DNA of 64,000 bases from Anaeromyces robustus. Lineage: Eukaryota; Neocallimastigomycota; Neocallimastigomycetes; Neocallimastigales; Neocallimastigaceae. Positions 43,928-57,776 of this stretch are shown here, one piece after another. Each line of letters starts with the position of its first letter. Position 1 is the first letter of the stretch. Where the stretch lies: the NCBI GenBank assembly GCA_002104895.1, contig MCFG01000137.1, positions 1-64,000 of the forward strand, given 5' to 3'. The position numbers were made by a program, and so were the translations under genes. Under the pieces are notes generated by a model. That model worked only from the letters and a program-made list of their open reading frames with translations. It did not search any database and was not told the origin of the DNA.

Positions 43928-44789
43928 TATTATTAAATTATGTATTATATAATATTATATGTATTGTAAAATAATAAAAAAAAAAAAAAAGAAATAAAAT
44001 AATATATTATAAAAATTAAAACATTAAAGCAAAAAAAAAATTATTATACTTATTTTTGTCATAATCATTAAATTTAATATTAATATTTAATTATCACATT
44101 AATTTATTAAAATCATGATTGGTAAGCATGATTTTATTATATAAATTTATTATATATTTTTTCTTTTATGATAAATTTATTTAATATGTATATTATTCAA
44201 AATATGTCAATAATAATAATATGAGTGTTTTATTTTATTTCATTAATTATAAAATTAATATTTGTTTTAATAATCCATATTTTTCATTTTCATTAACTTC
44301 TATATTACTATATTATATAATTACATATTAATAAAAAATACAATATGTATGATATATATTGTACATACATTAAATACTTAAATTATATCATGTACATACA
44401 AAAATGTAATTTTATACATTACTATATTCAATAAAGTTTAAAATATAATCTAATATATATTCTTATATATAAAGTAAATTGATATTTGGATGAAAATACT
44501 GAAAACAACCAATAATATTGAAAAATCAATCAGCCATTATTTTTTTTTTTTTTTTTATATTATTACAAAATTTTTATAATACTTTTTTTTCTTGCACTAA
44601 TATTTGAGCGAACTAAATATATATATAACATAATCAAAAGTTCATTAAAGCTCAATATAATATAAAAGATCCATCCTTAAATCTATTTACTATATATATA
44701 TTATATTAAGGGGGATCGATATATAGAGTTATATAAATTTTATTTTTTTACAAAGATTTTATTATATTATTAGAGATTATTAAAACAAG
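43928..44789. promoter_or_regulatory. Divergent promoter region of PUF60-like and eIF3a genes
   Basis: The 862-bp gap lies between two divergent start codons. It contains a CCAAT at 44509-44513 in the eIF3a direction, poly(A)/poly(T) tracts of the kind that exclude nucleosomes, and the unusual G-run TTAAGGGGGATCGATAT about 80 bases before the eIF3a ATG. I infer shared regulation of the two RNA-handling housekeeping genes from the layout only. Confidence 0.5.
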
Positions 44790-47700
44790 ATGGTTCAATA
44801 TTATCAAAGACCAGAAAATGCTCTTAAAAGAGCTGAAGGTATTTTTTTTAATATATATAAATAATAATTTGTTTTATTTATAATAAATTTTATTTAATCA
44901 TAGTCTAAGTTGAATAAAAAAATATAAAGATATTTAAAAATTATTATGAAAATTAATTAAAACTTCAATAATAGAAATAATCTAAAAATGTGAAATTCTT
45001 TTTTAGATGTAAACAAATAATTAAAATTTTTGAATCAATCTAATAACACAAGATAATAATTATGATGATGTTTTAAGTGAATAATAATATTGTAGATTAA
45101 GATTGATGATTTTAATTATTAAGAAAATTTATAAAGAAAAGAAAAATCTTTAAAAACATTTTTCCTCAATCTTAATTATTTCGAAAAAAATTCATATTAT
45201 TTAATAACAATTTTATTTTTTGTTAAAAATAAAAATTGGATTTTGATTTTACAGAAATACATATATTGTAATTATATGAAAGTAATATTATGATTATTAA
45301 AATATTATTTATAAATATTTATTAAAAAAACAGAACTTATTCGTGCTAAACAAGAAGAAACCGCACTTCAATTATTACACGATGTTATCATGACAAAAAA
45401 GAATCGTATTATTTCTCTTGTTATTTTAGAACCAATTGTTGAAAAGTATGTCGAACTTGCTGTTCAATTAAGAAAAGGAAAAATGGCTAAAGAAGCTCTT
45501 CATCAATTTAAAAACATTTGTTTAATTCAAGGAAATGATATAAATATTAAAAGATGTGTAGATAGTATTAAGGTATAATAATGATCATATAAAATAGATA
45601 ATTAATAAGTAATTTATAATTACCTTTTTTGAAAATATAATAATTTAAGCATATAATAATAATGTTTAATTTTATAAATATATATAGAAAAACATTGATT
45701 CTTTCATAAAATTATCTGAAAATGAACTTGAAAAAGCCCAAGCAAAAGCTGATAAAATTAATTTAGATTCTATTGAAGATCTTGAAGCTTCTGAAACTCC
45801 AGAATCTATTTTATTAAGTTCAGTTAGTAGTGAAGTTAGTAAAGATAGAACTAATAGAGAAATTGTTACTCCTTGGTTAAAATTCCTTTGGGAAGCTTAC
45901 CGTACTGCTTTAGATATTTTAAGAAACAATTCTCGTTTAGAAGATTTATATCAAGTAAGTTTTATTTCAAATAATAATATTACATAAATTTCATATTATA
46001 AATTTTAAATTTTTAAAATTTTAAATCATTTTATTTAATATTATGAAATTTATTTTAATTGAAATAATTTATGATTACAGGAAGTTGTTAAACAAGCTTT
46101 TGATTTCTGTTTAAAATACCAACGTAAAAATGAATTCCATCGTTTATGTGATTCACTTCGTCTTCACTTACAAACTACTTTAAAATACTCTAATCAACCA
46201 AACTCAATTGATTTAAATAAAGAAGAAACTTTAAAGCGTCATTTAGAAGCACGTTTCATCCAATTAAATGTAGCTGCTGAATTAGAATTCTGGCAAGAAG
46301 CCTACAAATCAGTTGAAGATATCTACAATTTATTAGATCTTTCAAAGAAAGCTCCAAAGGATGAAATGTTAATTAATTATTATGAAAAATTAGCTAAAGT
46401 TTTCCTTGTTAGTGAAAACTATTTATTCCATGCTGCTGCTTGGAATAAGTACTTTACTTTAAGTAGACGTAGAGAAAATATCACTGAAGAAGAACTTGGT
46501 AAAATGGCCTCAGTTGTATTAATGTCAGCTTTAGCTATTCCAATTATTACTACTGCTAAAACTCATAATGATATTGATGATAGATCAAAGCTTCAAAGAC
46601 TTTGTAATTTACTTAGAGTAAATACTGTCCCAACTAGAGAAATTCTTATTAGAGAAGCCCTTGAAAAGAATGTATTATCTCATGTTTCAAATGAATTAAA
46701 GGAACTTTACAACATTTTAGAAGTTCAATTCCATCCATTATCCTTCGGAAAGAAAATAAAACCAATTATTGAAAAATTATCTAGTAATGAAGATCTTAAC
46801 AAATATATTCAACCATTATACAATGTTATTTTAACTAGATTATTACAACAATTATCACAAATTTACACTACTATTAAGATTGATACTGTTGTTAACTTAA
46901 TTTCTTTCAAGGACAACGCATATGATTCCTTTGCTATCGAAAAATTCATTATGAATGGTTGTAAGAAGGGTGAATTAAACATTCGTATTAACCATGAAAA
47001 TCAAAGTTTAACTTTCGGAAATGATCCATTTATTTCTAGTAAGGGTTCAATTTCTGAAGGTCCAAGACTTCAATCTTTACCATCCGAACAAATGCGTATG
47101 CAATTAGCCAGACTTGCTAAGCGTCTTCAAACTGTAATTTTATTAATGAACCCAGAAACAGCCGACATTAAAAGAGAAAATAAAGAACGTGCTATTAAGA
47201 ATGCTCTTGAAAACCTTGAAAGAGAAAAGAATATTATCCACGAACGTATTAAGATTATTGAAAAGAAGAAGGAACACAAGGAACAAGAAAACACTCAACG
47301 TGAAGAAGAAGAACAAATGAAGCGTGCTGCTAAGAAGAAGCAAGAAGAAGAAGCTAAGAAAGCTAAAATGCTTGAAGAAAACAAAAAGAGAGAAGAAGAA
47401 CGTCTTGAAAAGATGCGTCTTGAAGCTGAAAAAGCTGAAGCTAAGAAGCTTGCTGAAAAACTTGCTGAAGAAGCCAGACAAAAGAATGTTAATCTTAAAC
47501 CAGAAGATCTCGAAGATCTTGATACTGCTAAGTTAAAGGAACTTCAACTTAAACAAGCTGAAGAAGAAAAACGTGAAAAGCAAAGAAAGATTGAACAACT
47601 TACCAAACGTCTTGATTACACTGATAGAGCTTACCGTATTGAAGAAATCCCATTATTAAAGAAGGATTATGAAGAACAAAAGAAAACTGATCGTGAACAC

Positions 47701-48537
47701 TATGTTGCTTTATGTAAGCATCAACTTGAAGTTGCTAAGGTTAAACATGATGAAGGTATGAAGTTAAAGAAGAGTATGTTAAGAATGTTTGATGATTATA
47801 AGAAGTACAAAGATCTTATTATTAAACGTCGTACTGAATTAATCAGAGCTGAAGCTGAAGCTGAATATGAACAAGCTATGATGTTCAGAAAGGAAAGTTA
47901 CAGAATTAGAAAGATTGATGAAAGAAAGAAGAAGCTTAAGGAAGAAGAAAGCAGAAGACAACTTGAAGAAATTGAAAGAAAGAGAATTGAAGAAGAAGAT
48001 AGAAAGGAACGTGAAAGAAAGGAAAGAGAACAAAGAGAAGCTGAAGAAAGAAAATTATTGGAAATTCAAACTGAAAAGCAAAGAGAAGCTGAACTTCGTG
48101 CTGAACAAAAGATGATGAGAGACAAAGAAATGGCTACTACTGTTTGGAGATCAAAGACCCTTGCAGAAAGAACCAGTTCAGGTGAAAAATATGTTCCACC
48201 ACAACGTCAAGCTCAAGCTCAAGCTCCACCAGCAGATGATGATGGTTGGACACCAGCCTTCTCTAGTAGAAAGAGTGCCAGAAATAGTAGATTACATGCT
48301 AGTAGTACTGGAAGATTTAGTGATGATCGTTTAATGGGTAGATCCGGTAGTAATTCTGGTTCTAGTAGACAAGGTAGTTTAAGAGGTAATAAGGCACCAG
48401 CTGCTTTCAACATGGGTAGATCTGGTAGTTCCAACTCTGGTAGAAGAATGAATAGTGCTCCAAGTTTGGAAAGATCTGAAAGTAATTCTGGTGGTGAAAA
48501 GAAATGGAGTAATTCTAAATTATTTAAAAGAGGTTAA
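44790..48537 (+). CDS. EIF3A: Translation initiation factor eIF3 subunit a
   Basis: Four exons (44790-44838, 45334-45572, 45688-45954, 46081-48537) join in phase to 1003 residues. The start [20 protein letters not shown] is typical of eIF3a/TIF32. Helical repeats lead to a PCI domain (to ~505, around [20 protein letters not shown] just after it), then a ~340-residue highly charged Glu/Lys/Arg coiled coil (~530-870), and a Ser/Gly/Arg/Asn-rich tail with [17 protein letters not shown]-like repeats (~915-980). eIF3a is the core scaffold of eIF3 and binds the 40S subunit, eIF1/1A and mRNA; the charged tail reaches the mRNA entry side. Codon use is less A/T-extreme (AAG, GAA, CTT, CGT) than in low-expression neighbours, as expected for an abundant protein. 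The start is the first ATG, in the context ACAAG-ATG-G. Confidence 0.97.
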
Positions 48538-49361
48538 ATGTAAATAATAGTTTATTATAGGTAATAATGAAAGGTTTAATTTTTTTTATTATAAATTTTA
48601 CCTAAATTTATTTAATTTCCTGAAAATGAAATTATTAAATTTACATTTCGTTTTTTTTTAAGATATATACTATATCTCTTAATTTTTTTTTATAATATTT
48701 ATTTTAAAAGAAAGAAAGAAAGAAAAAATTAAATAAGAATTATAAATAAAGAATAAAAATAAAAATATAAATATAAATATATAAAAAATAATTTTTAATT
48801 TTTATTTATTTATATATTTTATTTTTATTTTTATTTTTATTTTTTAATTTTATTTTTTCATTATTTTATTTTTTTTTTCTATATTTCTTTTAGAAATATT
48901 TAATCATTTTATTTTTATTTTTTTAAAATTAATAAATATATTTAAAAAGTTATAAATAATAATGTAATAGAAATTACTTTTAACTAAATATTTTTATTTT
49001 TACATACATTATTTATTTTCTTTTTATTTAAATTTTATTTTTTATTTTTGATAAATTAAAATATATATTTGATAAATAGTTTAAAAAAGAATTTTTTTTT
49101 TAATATAAAAAGAGACACAATACAAATAAAACAAATAAAATCATATAAAAATAAGAAATAATAATTTTAATATTTGCATTTATATAAATTATAAATTATT
49201 TAAATTTATTCTATATATATTTAATAATAATTTGTTAAGAAAAAAAAAAAAAAAAAGAAAAGAAAAAAAGTTAAAAAAATTTTTATAAATATTTATAATT
49301 TTATTTTCTTTATTTTATTTGTAATTTGTATTTGTAATATGTTAAAAAAAAAAAAAAAAAG

Positions 49362-49404
<43 letters not shown>

Positions 49405-50650
49405 AGAAAGAAAAGAAAGAAAAGAAATAAAAAAAAATTTTTTTTTTCTTTTTTTTTTTTTTTTAAATAGGATAAAATGATTCATAATAATATCTATTTT
49501 TTTTTTTTTTTTTTTCTATAATACCCTTTTTATATATAGAAATTCATTATAAAAAACAAAAAAAAAAAAAAAGTTATAATAATAATATTATAAAAATATA
49601 TATATATAATGATTATTTATTATTATTCATAAAAAAAAAAAATTTATAAAATACATATTATACATATATACCTCTTTTTTTTAACAAAAAAAAAAAAAAA
49701 AAAAAAAGTTTAAATAATTTCAGCAAACTTTTTTTTTAAAAAACTATAATAATAACACCAATAAGTATCAATAAGTATCAATAAATAGCCAACAAAACTA
49801 ATATATATACCATTACATTGAAATAAGAAGAAGAAGAAACCAAAAACAAAAAAAAAAAAAAAAAAAACAAAGAAAAAAAAAAAAAAAAAACAAAGAAAGA
49901 AATCAAATTATCAAAATATAATCCCAGAAGACAAGATAAATAAAAAAAAAACAATATCAAATATCATATAAATCAAGTAATAAGAGGAGTAATAAATTTA
50001 TATATAAAGTTCATAAACTAATAAAAAGATTAATAATCAATTTAAAAAAAAAAAAAGAAAAAAAGGATTAATTTATACATATCATAAATATCAATAATAT
50101 TAATAAAAATACAGACAAATAAAATATATATATCATAAAAAAAAAAAAAAAAAAAAAAAGATCAAAATAATAATAATTATAATAATAATAAATATAATAA
50201 ATATATAAAAGGGGGAAAAAGAGAAAAAAAAAAAAAGAATTATTTTATCAAATCTAAAAAAAAAAAAAAAAAAAAAAAAGCAAATATTAAGAATATTAAG
50301 TAAAAATATGTATTATAAAATGAAGCAATAATTTAAACATTATTTATTTATACTTTAATAAATATTATTTTTATTTATAAAATTTATATTTTATTTTATT
50401 TTTTTTTTTTTTTGTTTTTATTATTTAGTTTATTCTGTCTTTATTCTGTCTTTATTTTATTTATTCTGCTTTTATTCTGTTTTTATTCTGTCTTTATTTT
50501 ATTATTATTCTGTCTTATTTTATTTTAGTTTATTTATTCTGTTTTTATTCTGTTTTTATTGTTCTTTTCATTGTTTTTATTTTTTATTTTTTTTTTTATA
50601 TTTACTTATTTTATATATATTAATGCATTTTTTTTTAACTTTATATTATG

Positions 50651-50729
<79 letters not shown>

Positions 50730-50745
50730 ATTATTATAATTATAA

Positions 50746-50778
<33 letters not shown>

Positions 50779-52700
50779 TATTATTTATTATTTATTTATT
50801 TATTTATTTATTTTTATTATTATTATTATTGTTGTTGTGGTTGTTTTTATTTATTTTTTTATTTTTTATTATGTTTTCTTTTTTTTTTTTTTTTAATATT
50901 TTTATAATTAATTATTATATAATAGTTTTTTTTTTTTTTTGTATCCCTTATTGCATTATAATAATTAGTTTTCATTTAATCAATAGAAAAATAATGAATA
51001 AGCATAAATATAACCTTTTTTGTATTTCATAAATTATTTATATTAAAAAAGAATATTTCACTTTCTAATTTTTAACAATTATTATTGCAATATTTATCAA
51101 TAACCAATGTAAAATTACTAAACACAAAAAAAAAAAAAAAAAAAAAAAAAGAATATTAATTTTTCTATTGACCATAACACAAATTAGATTTACCTTTTTT
51201 TACATATTATAAACAAAATAAGTAAAGAAATAATAAACAAATAAATCAATCAATAAATAATAAATAAATAAATAAATAAATAATATATAAATAAATTTAT
51301 ATAAAGATATAGATAGATTAATAAATAAATAAATAAATTAATAAATAAATAAATTTTTTGTCAAATTTAATAAAAAGAATTATCCATCATTGAATAATGT
51401 GATACTTAATAACCAATAAAACTTATTTCGAATGATTTTTTCATTCTTAAATATTATAAGATTTAAAATATACAACTGATCATACAATAAGATAAAAAAA
51501 AGTTTTTTAATAAACTAAATAGATGATTCACTTAAATTTTCATATGAAAATTATTTATATAATAATAAAAAAAAAAAAAGGAAATGATAAAAATAATTTA
51601 TTTAGAAGAAAAAAAAAAGGAAATGATAAAAATAATTTATATAGAAAAATATATAAATATTTTTTAATTTTAGTTTTTTTTATCTTCAATATATCTTAAA
51701 ATTAGTATTAAATATATATATATTTCTTTTTTTTTTTTTTTTTTTTTTTTTTATCTTTTTTTTATCTTTATATTAAATGTATCTCTTTTTTTCATGTATC
51801 TACCGCTTTTTTTTTTTTTTTTGTCCTTTTAATAAATAAACTTTTTTATTTTATTATTGCATAAACCGCACACAAAATGACACAAAAAATAAAATATTTA
51901 AAAAAAAAAAAAAAACTATAATACTAAAGATATAAATATGACTAATTTAAACTCTAATATTTTAAATATAAAAAAATGTAACAAAATACATATAAAAAAA
52001 TAAAAAAGAAAATATATGTAACAAAATATATAAATATATAATAATAATATTAAAAATATTTAATTAAGAAAATGAAAAAAAAAAAAAAAAAAAAAAAATG
52101 AAAAATTAAAAAGATATTAAATTAATAATTTATATATATTTAATTTATATATATTAATTTTTATTTGTAACTACTTTTTTTTTCTTTTTTTGCCTAATAC
52201 AAAAACAATGATAAAACAAAAATAAAAATCAAAAATCTTTTAGAATAATAATAATATATAATTATTATTATATTTTATTATTTATATATATATATATTTA
52301 CATTTATTTTATATATTTTTTAAATCTATATTACTATTAAAAAAAAATATTATTCTCAAAAATATATTATATAATTTAATTTAACTTTTATTATTTATTT
52401 ATTTTATAATGTTATATATTCACATACTATATACAATGGTTATAATGATAGCAAAAAGGAAAAGGAAAAATTAAAACAAAAAATAAAATAAGAAAAATAA
52501 ATAAATAAATATTTTTAACATTTAAAGTGTAAAGGTTTTAAAAAAAAAAAAAAAAAAAAGATAAATAAATAATAAATAATATAACATTTAAAATGTATTA
52601 AAAAAAAAAAATAAAGATAAAAAAATAAAAAAGATAGTCATATTCATATATTCATAATTCTATAAAAAATAATTTTGTTTTAAGAAACCTATAGATTATT
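48538..52700. other. Gene-free convergent intergenic region
   Basis: Lies between the 3' ends of eIF3a and the beta-barrel protein gene. It is very rich in homopolymers (long A runs at 49.34-49.42 kb and 49.85-49.89 kb), has a TTCTGTTTTTA-like short tandem run (50.43-50.56 kb) and an ATT microsatellite. The Ile/Tyr/Phe-rich frames at 50.55-51.03 kb come from these repeats. No gene is supported. Confidence 0.75.
50652..50782. repeat. ATT microsatellite
   Basis: About 25 ATT units, a short TAATTATAATTA break, then about ten more. Confidence 0.93.
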
Positions 52701-53570
52701 TTAATAAATATCATTTGGACAATACATTTTTGTCTGACATTCCTTAATTTGTTTACATGAACTTCTATAAATATTACCATCAGCTTCTGGTATGTCAACA
52801 TAATTTGGTGTAGATTGACTTTGACTGTCAACATAATTTGGTGTAGATTGACTATGACTACATTTAGTAACTGTTTCTGTAACAGTAACATATACAGTAG
52901 AAGCATATACAGTAGTTGTAGAAGGAGTAATGGTAGTGGTAGTTATTGACATTGAACTAGTAGTTTTTGATGTTGAACGAGTAGTTTTCGTACTACTACT
53001 ATTATTATGATCACTTTCTAAACCCCATTGATCATTTGAAATAACATGTTTATTATCTGGTTTTCCTTTCTTATCTGTATCTTTATTATCTGTATCTGAA
53101 TTAGATGTTGATACTTTTCCTAATTCATCACAGGATACTTCATACCACTTAATTTCAGGAACTCTTCCAACATCTAAACTTCCAAACAATTCCTTAAAAG
53201 CATAGGGTGCTATATCTACATCTCCCGATTTACATACAGGACATTTATCAACAATTTCAACAACTACTGATTTAGAGCCATTTATAAGTTTAACACATTT
53301 ACCACAAACTACAGAATTATTTGGATTAGGATATTCACCATATTGAATATAATTTAATGCTGCAAAAAATTTTGGATTTTTTGGTGAAAGGGCACATGCA
53401 CCAGGAGATGAACCTTCAAGACCTGTTGGTGCTGGATCAGAACCACCTTCTCCATAATATGTTATTTCACCTTTACCACTAAGTGATTCGTAACCTCTAT
53501 TAGTCACATGTGGTAATGAAAAAGATAATAATGCATTTGTAATTAAGAAAGTGAGAGTTTTAAAATTCAT
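52701..53570 (-). CDS. Secreted double-psi beta-barrel (expansin/RlpA-like) protein
   Basis: Intronless, 289 residues. Residues 1-~19 are a signal peptide (MNFKTLTFLITNALLSFSLP). Residues ~30-150 form one expansin-like double-psi beta-barrel: KGEITYYGEGG, the GACAL motif, VCGKCVKLINGSKSVVVEIV, DKCPVCKSGDVDIAPYAFKEL with the conserved Asp of the barrel, and IKWYEVSC at the end. Paired cysteines suggest disulphides. A second expansin-type (CBM63) domain is absent, as in single-domain barrel proteins of fungi. A Ser/Thr/Asp-rich, probably O-glycosylated region (~152-230) follows, then a duplicated SQSTPNYVD motif and a short Cys tail (CKQIKECQTKMYC). It probably loosens or binds cell-wall polysaccharide outside the cell; activity is not proven by sequence. 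A TATA box lies ~180 bases upstream. Confidence 0.87.
   Translation of the reverse strand: MNFKTLTFLITNALLSFSLPHVTNRGYESLSGKGEITYYGEGGSDPAPTGLEGSSPGACALSPKNPKFFAALNYIQYGEYPNPNNSVVCGKCVKLINGSKSVVVEIVDKCPVCKSGDVDIAPYAFKELFGSLDVGRVPEIKWYEVSCDELGKVSTSNSDTDNKDTDKKGKPDNKHVISNDQWGLESDHNNSSSTKTTRSTSKTTSSMSITTTTITPSTTTVYASTVYVTVTETVTKCSHSQSTPNYVDSQSQSTPNYVDIPEADGNIYRSSCKQIKECQTKMYCPNDIY
52795..52853. repeat. In-frame 33-bp tandem duplication
   Basis: The 26-base block beginning TCAACATAATTTGGTG occurs at 52795-52820 and, identically, at 52828-52853. It encodes the doubled SQSTPNYVD of the beta-barrel protein. The exact identity points to a recent event. Confidence 0.9.
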
Positions 53571-53746
53571 TTTTTATTTGAAATATATTTACTTTTTAAT
53601 GTAAAGAAAAAAAAAATAAAAAAAGAAAGATATATATATTGTTTGTGTTAACTTTAAATTATTATTTATAAATATTTTTAAAAAATTATTTTTGTGATTT
53701 ATTTTTTAAAATCTTGATTAAAATAAAATAAAAAAGATATTTGGTT

Positions 53747-53755
53747 CTTTTTATA
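53747..53755 (-). promoter_or_regulatory. Probable TATA box of the beta-barrel protein gene
   Basis: On the minus strand the sequence reads TATAAAAAG, about 180 bases before the start codon, a spacing similar to the GH48 TATA box. Confidence 0.45.
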
Positions 53756-54495
53756 CTTTTATTTTCTATTAATCCAAATTAGGGTGTATTCAAAAAACAA
53801 AAAAATTATAAAAATAAAAAAAAATTTTTTTTAATATTCAATGATATATTAAATGATATTTTTAATTAATATAATTAATTAGTAAATTATTAAAATATAT
53901 GTAATTAATGAATAAATAAATGTATGTGAAAAAAAATTTTTTTTTATTTTCCATTATACCTTTAAAAAAAATAATAATTAATAAAATTCGTAAACATTTT
54001 TTATTTTAATAAATAAAATATTAAAATATTGATTATTAAATTATTAGCAAATAAAATGTTTAGAAATTTCTTGAAAGCTTAAATAAGAAAAAAAAAAAAA
54101 GTTTAAAATAATATAAAATAGATTGATAGTTTTTTCGTAGAAAAAAACCTGACATTTATTTCATATTTTATTATAAGTATTATTATTGTTATTATTATTA
54201 ATTAAATATTAAATTATATAAACAAAATAATATGTAGATAAATTAACAAAGAATAATTTCAATATTTATAAGTATTATATAAACAAAGAAAATAAATATA
54301 TAAAAAAAATTTTTAACACCCTTGAAATAAAATTTTAGGTATTTCAAAATTATTACGAAATATTTAAGAAAAATCATTGAATTATTTTTTCAAAATAAAA
54401 GTAATTATCATTATCATTATTATTTTATTTATTAATAATAATTATAATAATCTTTTATTTTATTAATAATAATTGATAAATATTTATGTCATATA

Positions 54496-54540
54496 TTTAT
54501 ATATATAAACTATATATTATATATAGTTTATATATATAAA
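54496..54540. repeat. 45-bp perfect palindrome
   Basis: The 22-base arms (beginning TTTATATATATAAACTATAT) are exact reverse complements around a single central base. It could extrude as a cruciform. Confidence 0.92.
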
Positions 54541-57071
54541 AATTATTAATAGAATTATAATTTTTATATTTTAAACTATATTAATTATTTTTTTTATAAT
54601 TTTTATATTTTTCAATAATAAAAATTAATTAAAAAAATGTAAAAATGTAATTACAATTTGTAATTACAATTTGTAATTAATTTATGTTAAAAATTAAAAT
54701 TAATGTATTAATTTTATATCAAAAATTTCCTTATATGGCAACTTTGCAATTAATAAAGTTGTTTTTTTTTTTAATTATTTATATAAAATTTGTTTCAAAA
54801 TCTATTATAAAAAAATGAAGGTGTAACATTTAAAAATAATTTTTTAATATATAAATTATAAAATATTTACATTGTTAATTAATATTTTTATAATACTTAT
54901 AGTTATAATTCTAGTGGGGACTATAGTGTAGATAAATCTAAAAATTTTATGCCCTTTATAAATATTATATAAATTATTATAATCATTATAATTATTATCT
55001 ATGATTATGATCATACATAATAAAATAATAATTGTAAATAATAATTATTAGGGACTTCATTAATAATAAACTAAATTCTTCTAGATGATATATTGTTATT
55101 ATTATTATCATTATTATTTATGATTAATATACAGTACTAATAGGGTTGTAAATAATGGATATTTGAAATATTTATTAAATTTGAAATCATAATAACCGCT
55201 ATAAACTATTAAATACAAATGTTTTAATAATAACCGCTATAAATTTTACATATATTTAAAAATTTCTAAACACTTTCTAATAACTAAAAATTATTAAATT
55301 TATATTTAATATAGTTGTACAATATTTCATGTGATTGTCTAGAATTATGGTAAAACTACATTTAAGTATTAAACATATATTTTTATTGTTAATAATTGAT
55401 TATATTATAGACTTGTTTATTCATTCATAATTTTTCATTAAATATAGTATAAAAATTTCACCTCTCTTGAACTATATACTATTTCTATTAATCAGTAAAA
55501 GAAAAAAAAAAAAATTAAAACTATAATAAAAAATAGATATATTAAAATAAATATTTAAAATATATATATATATATTATTTATTTATTTATTTAATATATA
55601 ATTATGAAATTAATTATTTTTTTATCAATATTTATCAATATTTATAAAGATTAATTAATATTTATCAATATTTATTAACATTTATTAATATTAATAAATA
55701 TTTATTTATATTAATATATATTTAATCTTCTTTTTAAGTAAAAAAAATTTTTTTTTTCTTTATGTTAAAAGAATTATTTTTGTAAATAAAAACACTTTTC
55801 TAAACAATAATTAATTAGATTTATTTTTTTTTTTTTTAGAATATATTTTTATGTAAAATAAAAAAAAATATTAATTTAAAAATACTTTTAAAAAAAAAAA
55901 TTATAAATATTTTTATTTATATTTTTATTTAAAGTTTATTAATTTATATTAATTTAAAAACTATTTTTAAAAAAAAATTAATATTAAAGTTTAAAAAATT
56001 AATTAATTATTTTATAATTAAATATGCCGTTAGTTTCTTTATATATAAATATACTTTCACATAGTTTAATATATTAAAGTTTATAGTTCAATATATTAAA
56101 ATATATTAACATTAGTAAACAAAATGATATTATAATGATAAATTTAATATAATGAAATATAATAATGAAATTTAAAAAAAAAAAAAAAAAAAAAAGGAAA
56201 AATAAAAGAAAAATAAAAAAAACAATTAAAAAAAAAAAAAAATAAAAATAAAAAAAAAAAAAAAGAATAAAAAAAGAATAAAAAAAAGGAATAAAAAAAA
56301 TTCTGTATAACATAAATTGATATTTTTAATTAATAAATTAAAATACACGTTTTTTATATAAATAATATTTATTATTAAAATTATTTATTATTATGTTTTA
56401 GATTTTTATTTTCTTTATGTCATTATAATAATTTAAAAACCAATATTTTATATTAATTAAAATTCATTCCAAATAATTGGATCTATTTAAAAAAAGGTTT
56501 ATAATTATTAATAATTACTTGGAACTCATGAATAATTATATAAAAAAAAAGGCTATACCTCATTTAAGGAGTTATTTTTTTCAGTTTCAAAAAAGTTTAA
56601 TATTATAACATTAGATTAAGAATTTTTAATTTAACATTATAATAAAAATTTAAATAATTTCAATAAAACAGTGTCAAACGAATGGAAAAAAAGGTAAAAG
56701 TAGATCTTATTAAAAATTATGGTACTTTTTATTATAGAAGTTTTAAATATTTTTAAATAATAATAACTCTTTAACGAATACATTAAAATATGTTATTTAA
56801 TAGAAAATTAATAAAACATATATAATATTAATATTTATAAAAAAAATGTATCATATAGTATAAAAAAAATAAACCATGATCATATATGTAATAAAAAAAG
56901 ATATATAATAATAATAATTTGTTTATACATAAATAATAAATAATAATATAAATATAAACAATTAAACATAATTTTAATATATTTATGAAATTATTTGTAT
57001 TGACAAATACAGTTCAATATATCTTTTATTATCATTTATTTATTTGTTCATTTATTTAGTTAGTTAGTTAG

Positions 57072-57226
<155 letters not shown>

Positions 57227-57776
57227 TTATTATTAATTTTCATTATTAAAATTATTTATTAATTTATTATTATCATTTAGTTTTTTGATATTATGTTCAT
57301 AATAATTAAAAAATTGAAATATGAAACTCAATATATTATAAATATATTATAATATATTATAAATATATAATATAATAATTCAATTCATGTTACACAAACA
57401 ACCATAAACAACCATAAAAAAATACTAAAAATAGAATAAATATTTATATGAAATCAAAAAAACAAAAAAATTAATATCTGTTTGTTTAACAATAATTATT
57501 GATAAATAGAGTTTCAGATAATTAATTTTTTTTCATGAAAATAATTCATATAAAAAGAAAGAAAAAAGTCTTTTTAACTTTTACTTTTTTAATTATTAAA
57601 ATTTATCATTAAAATATATAATTTATTAATAATAATATCGTAATTATTGAAATTGATGAAATTAGTACAATACTGAAATAAAAATTTCATCATTTCAATA
57701 TTTTATTACAGTTAATCATAATTTCAGTACTATCATTAATTTAATTTAAATTTATTAGATAAAAATATTATTAAAA

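Noticed and set aside
50559-51032. Open frames rich in Ile, Tyr and Phe
   Set aside because: Built from ATT and T runs, with no gene-like composition and no recognisable segment.
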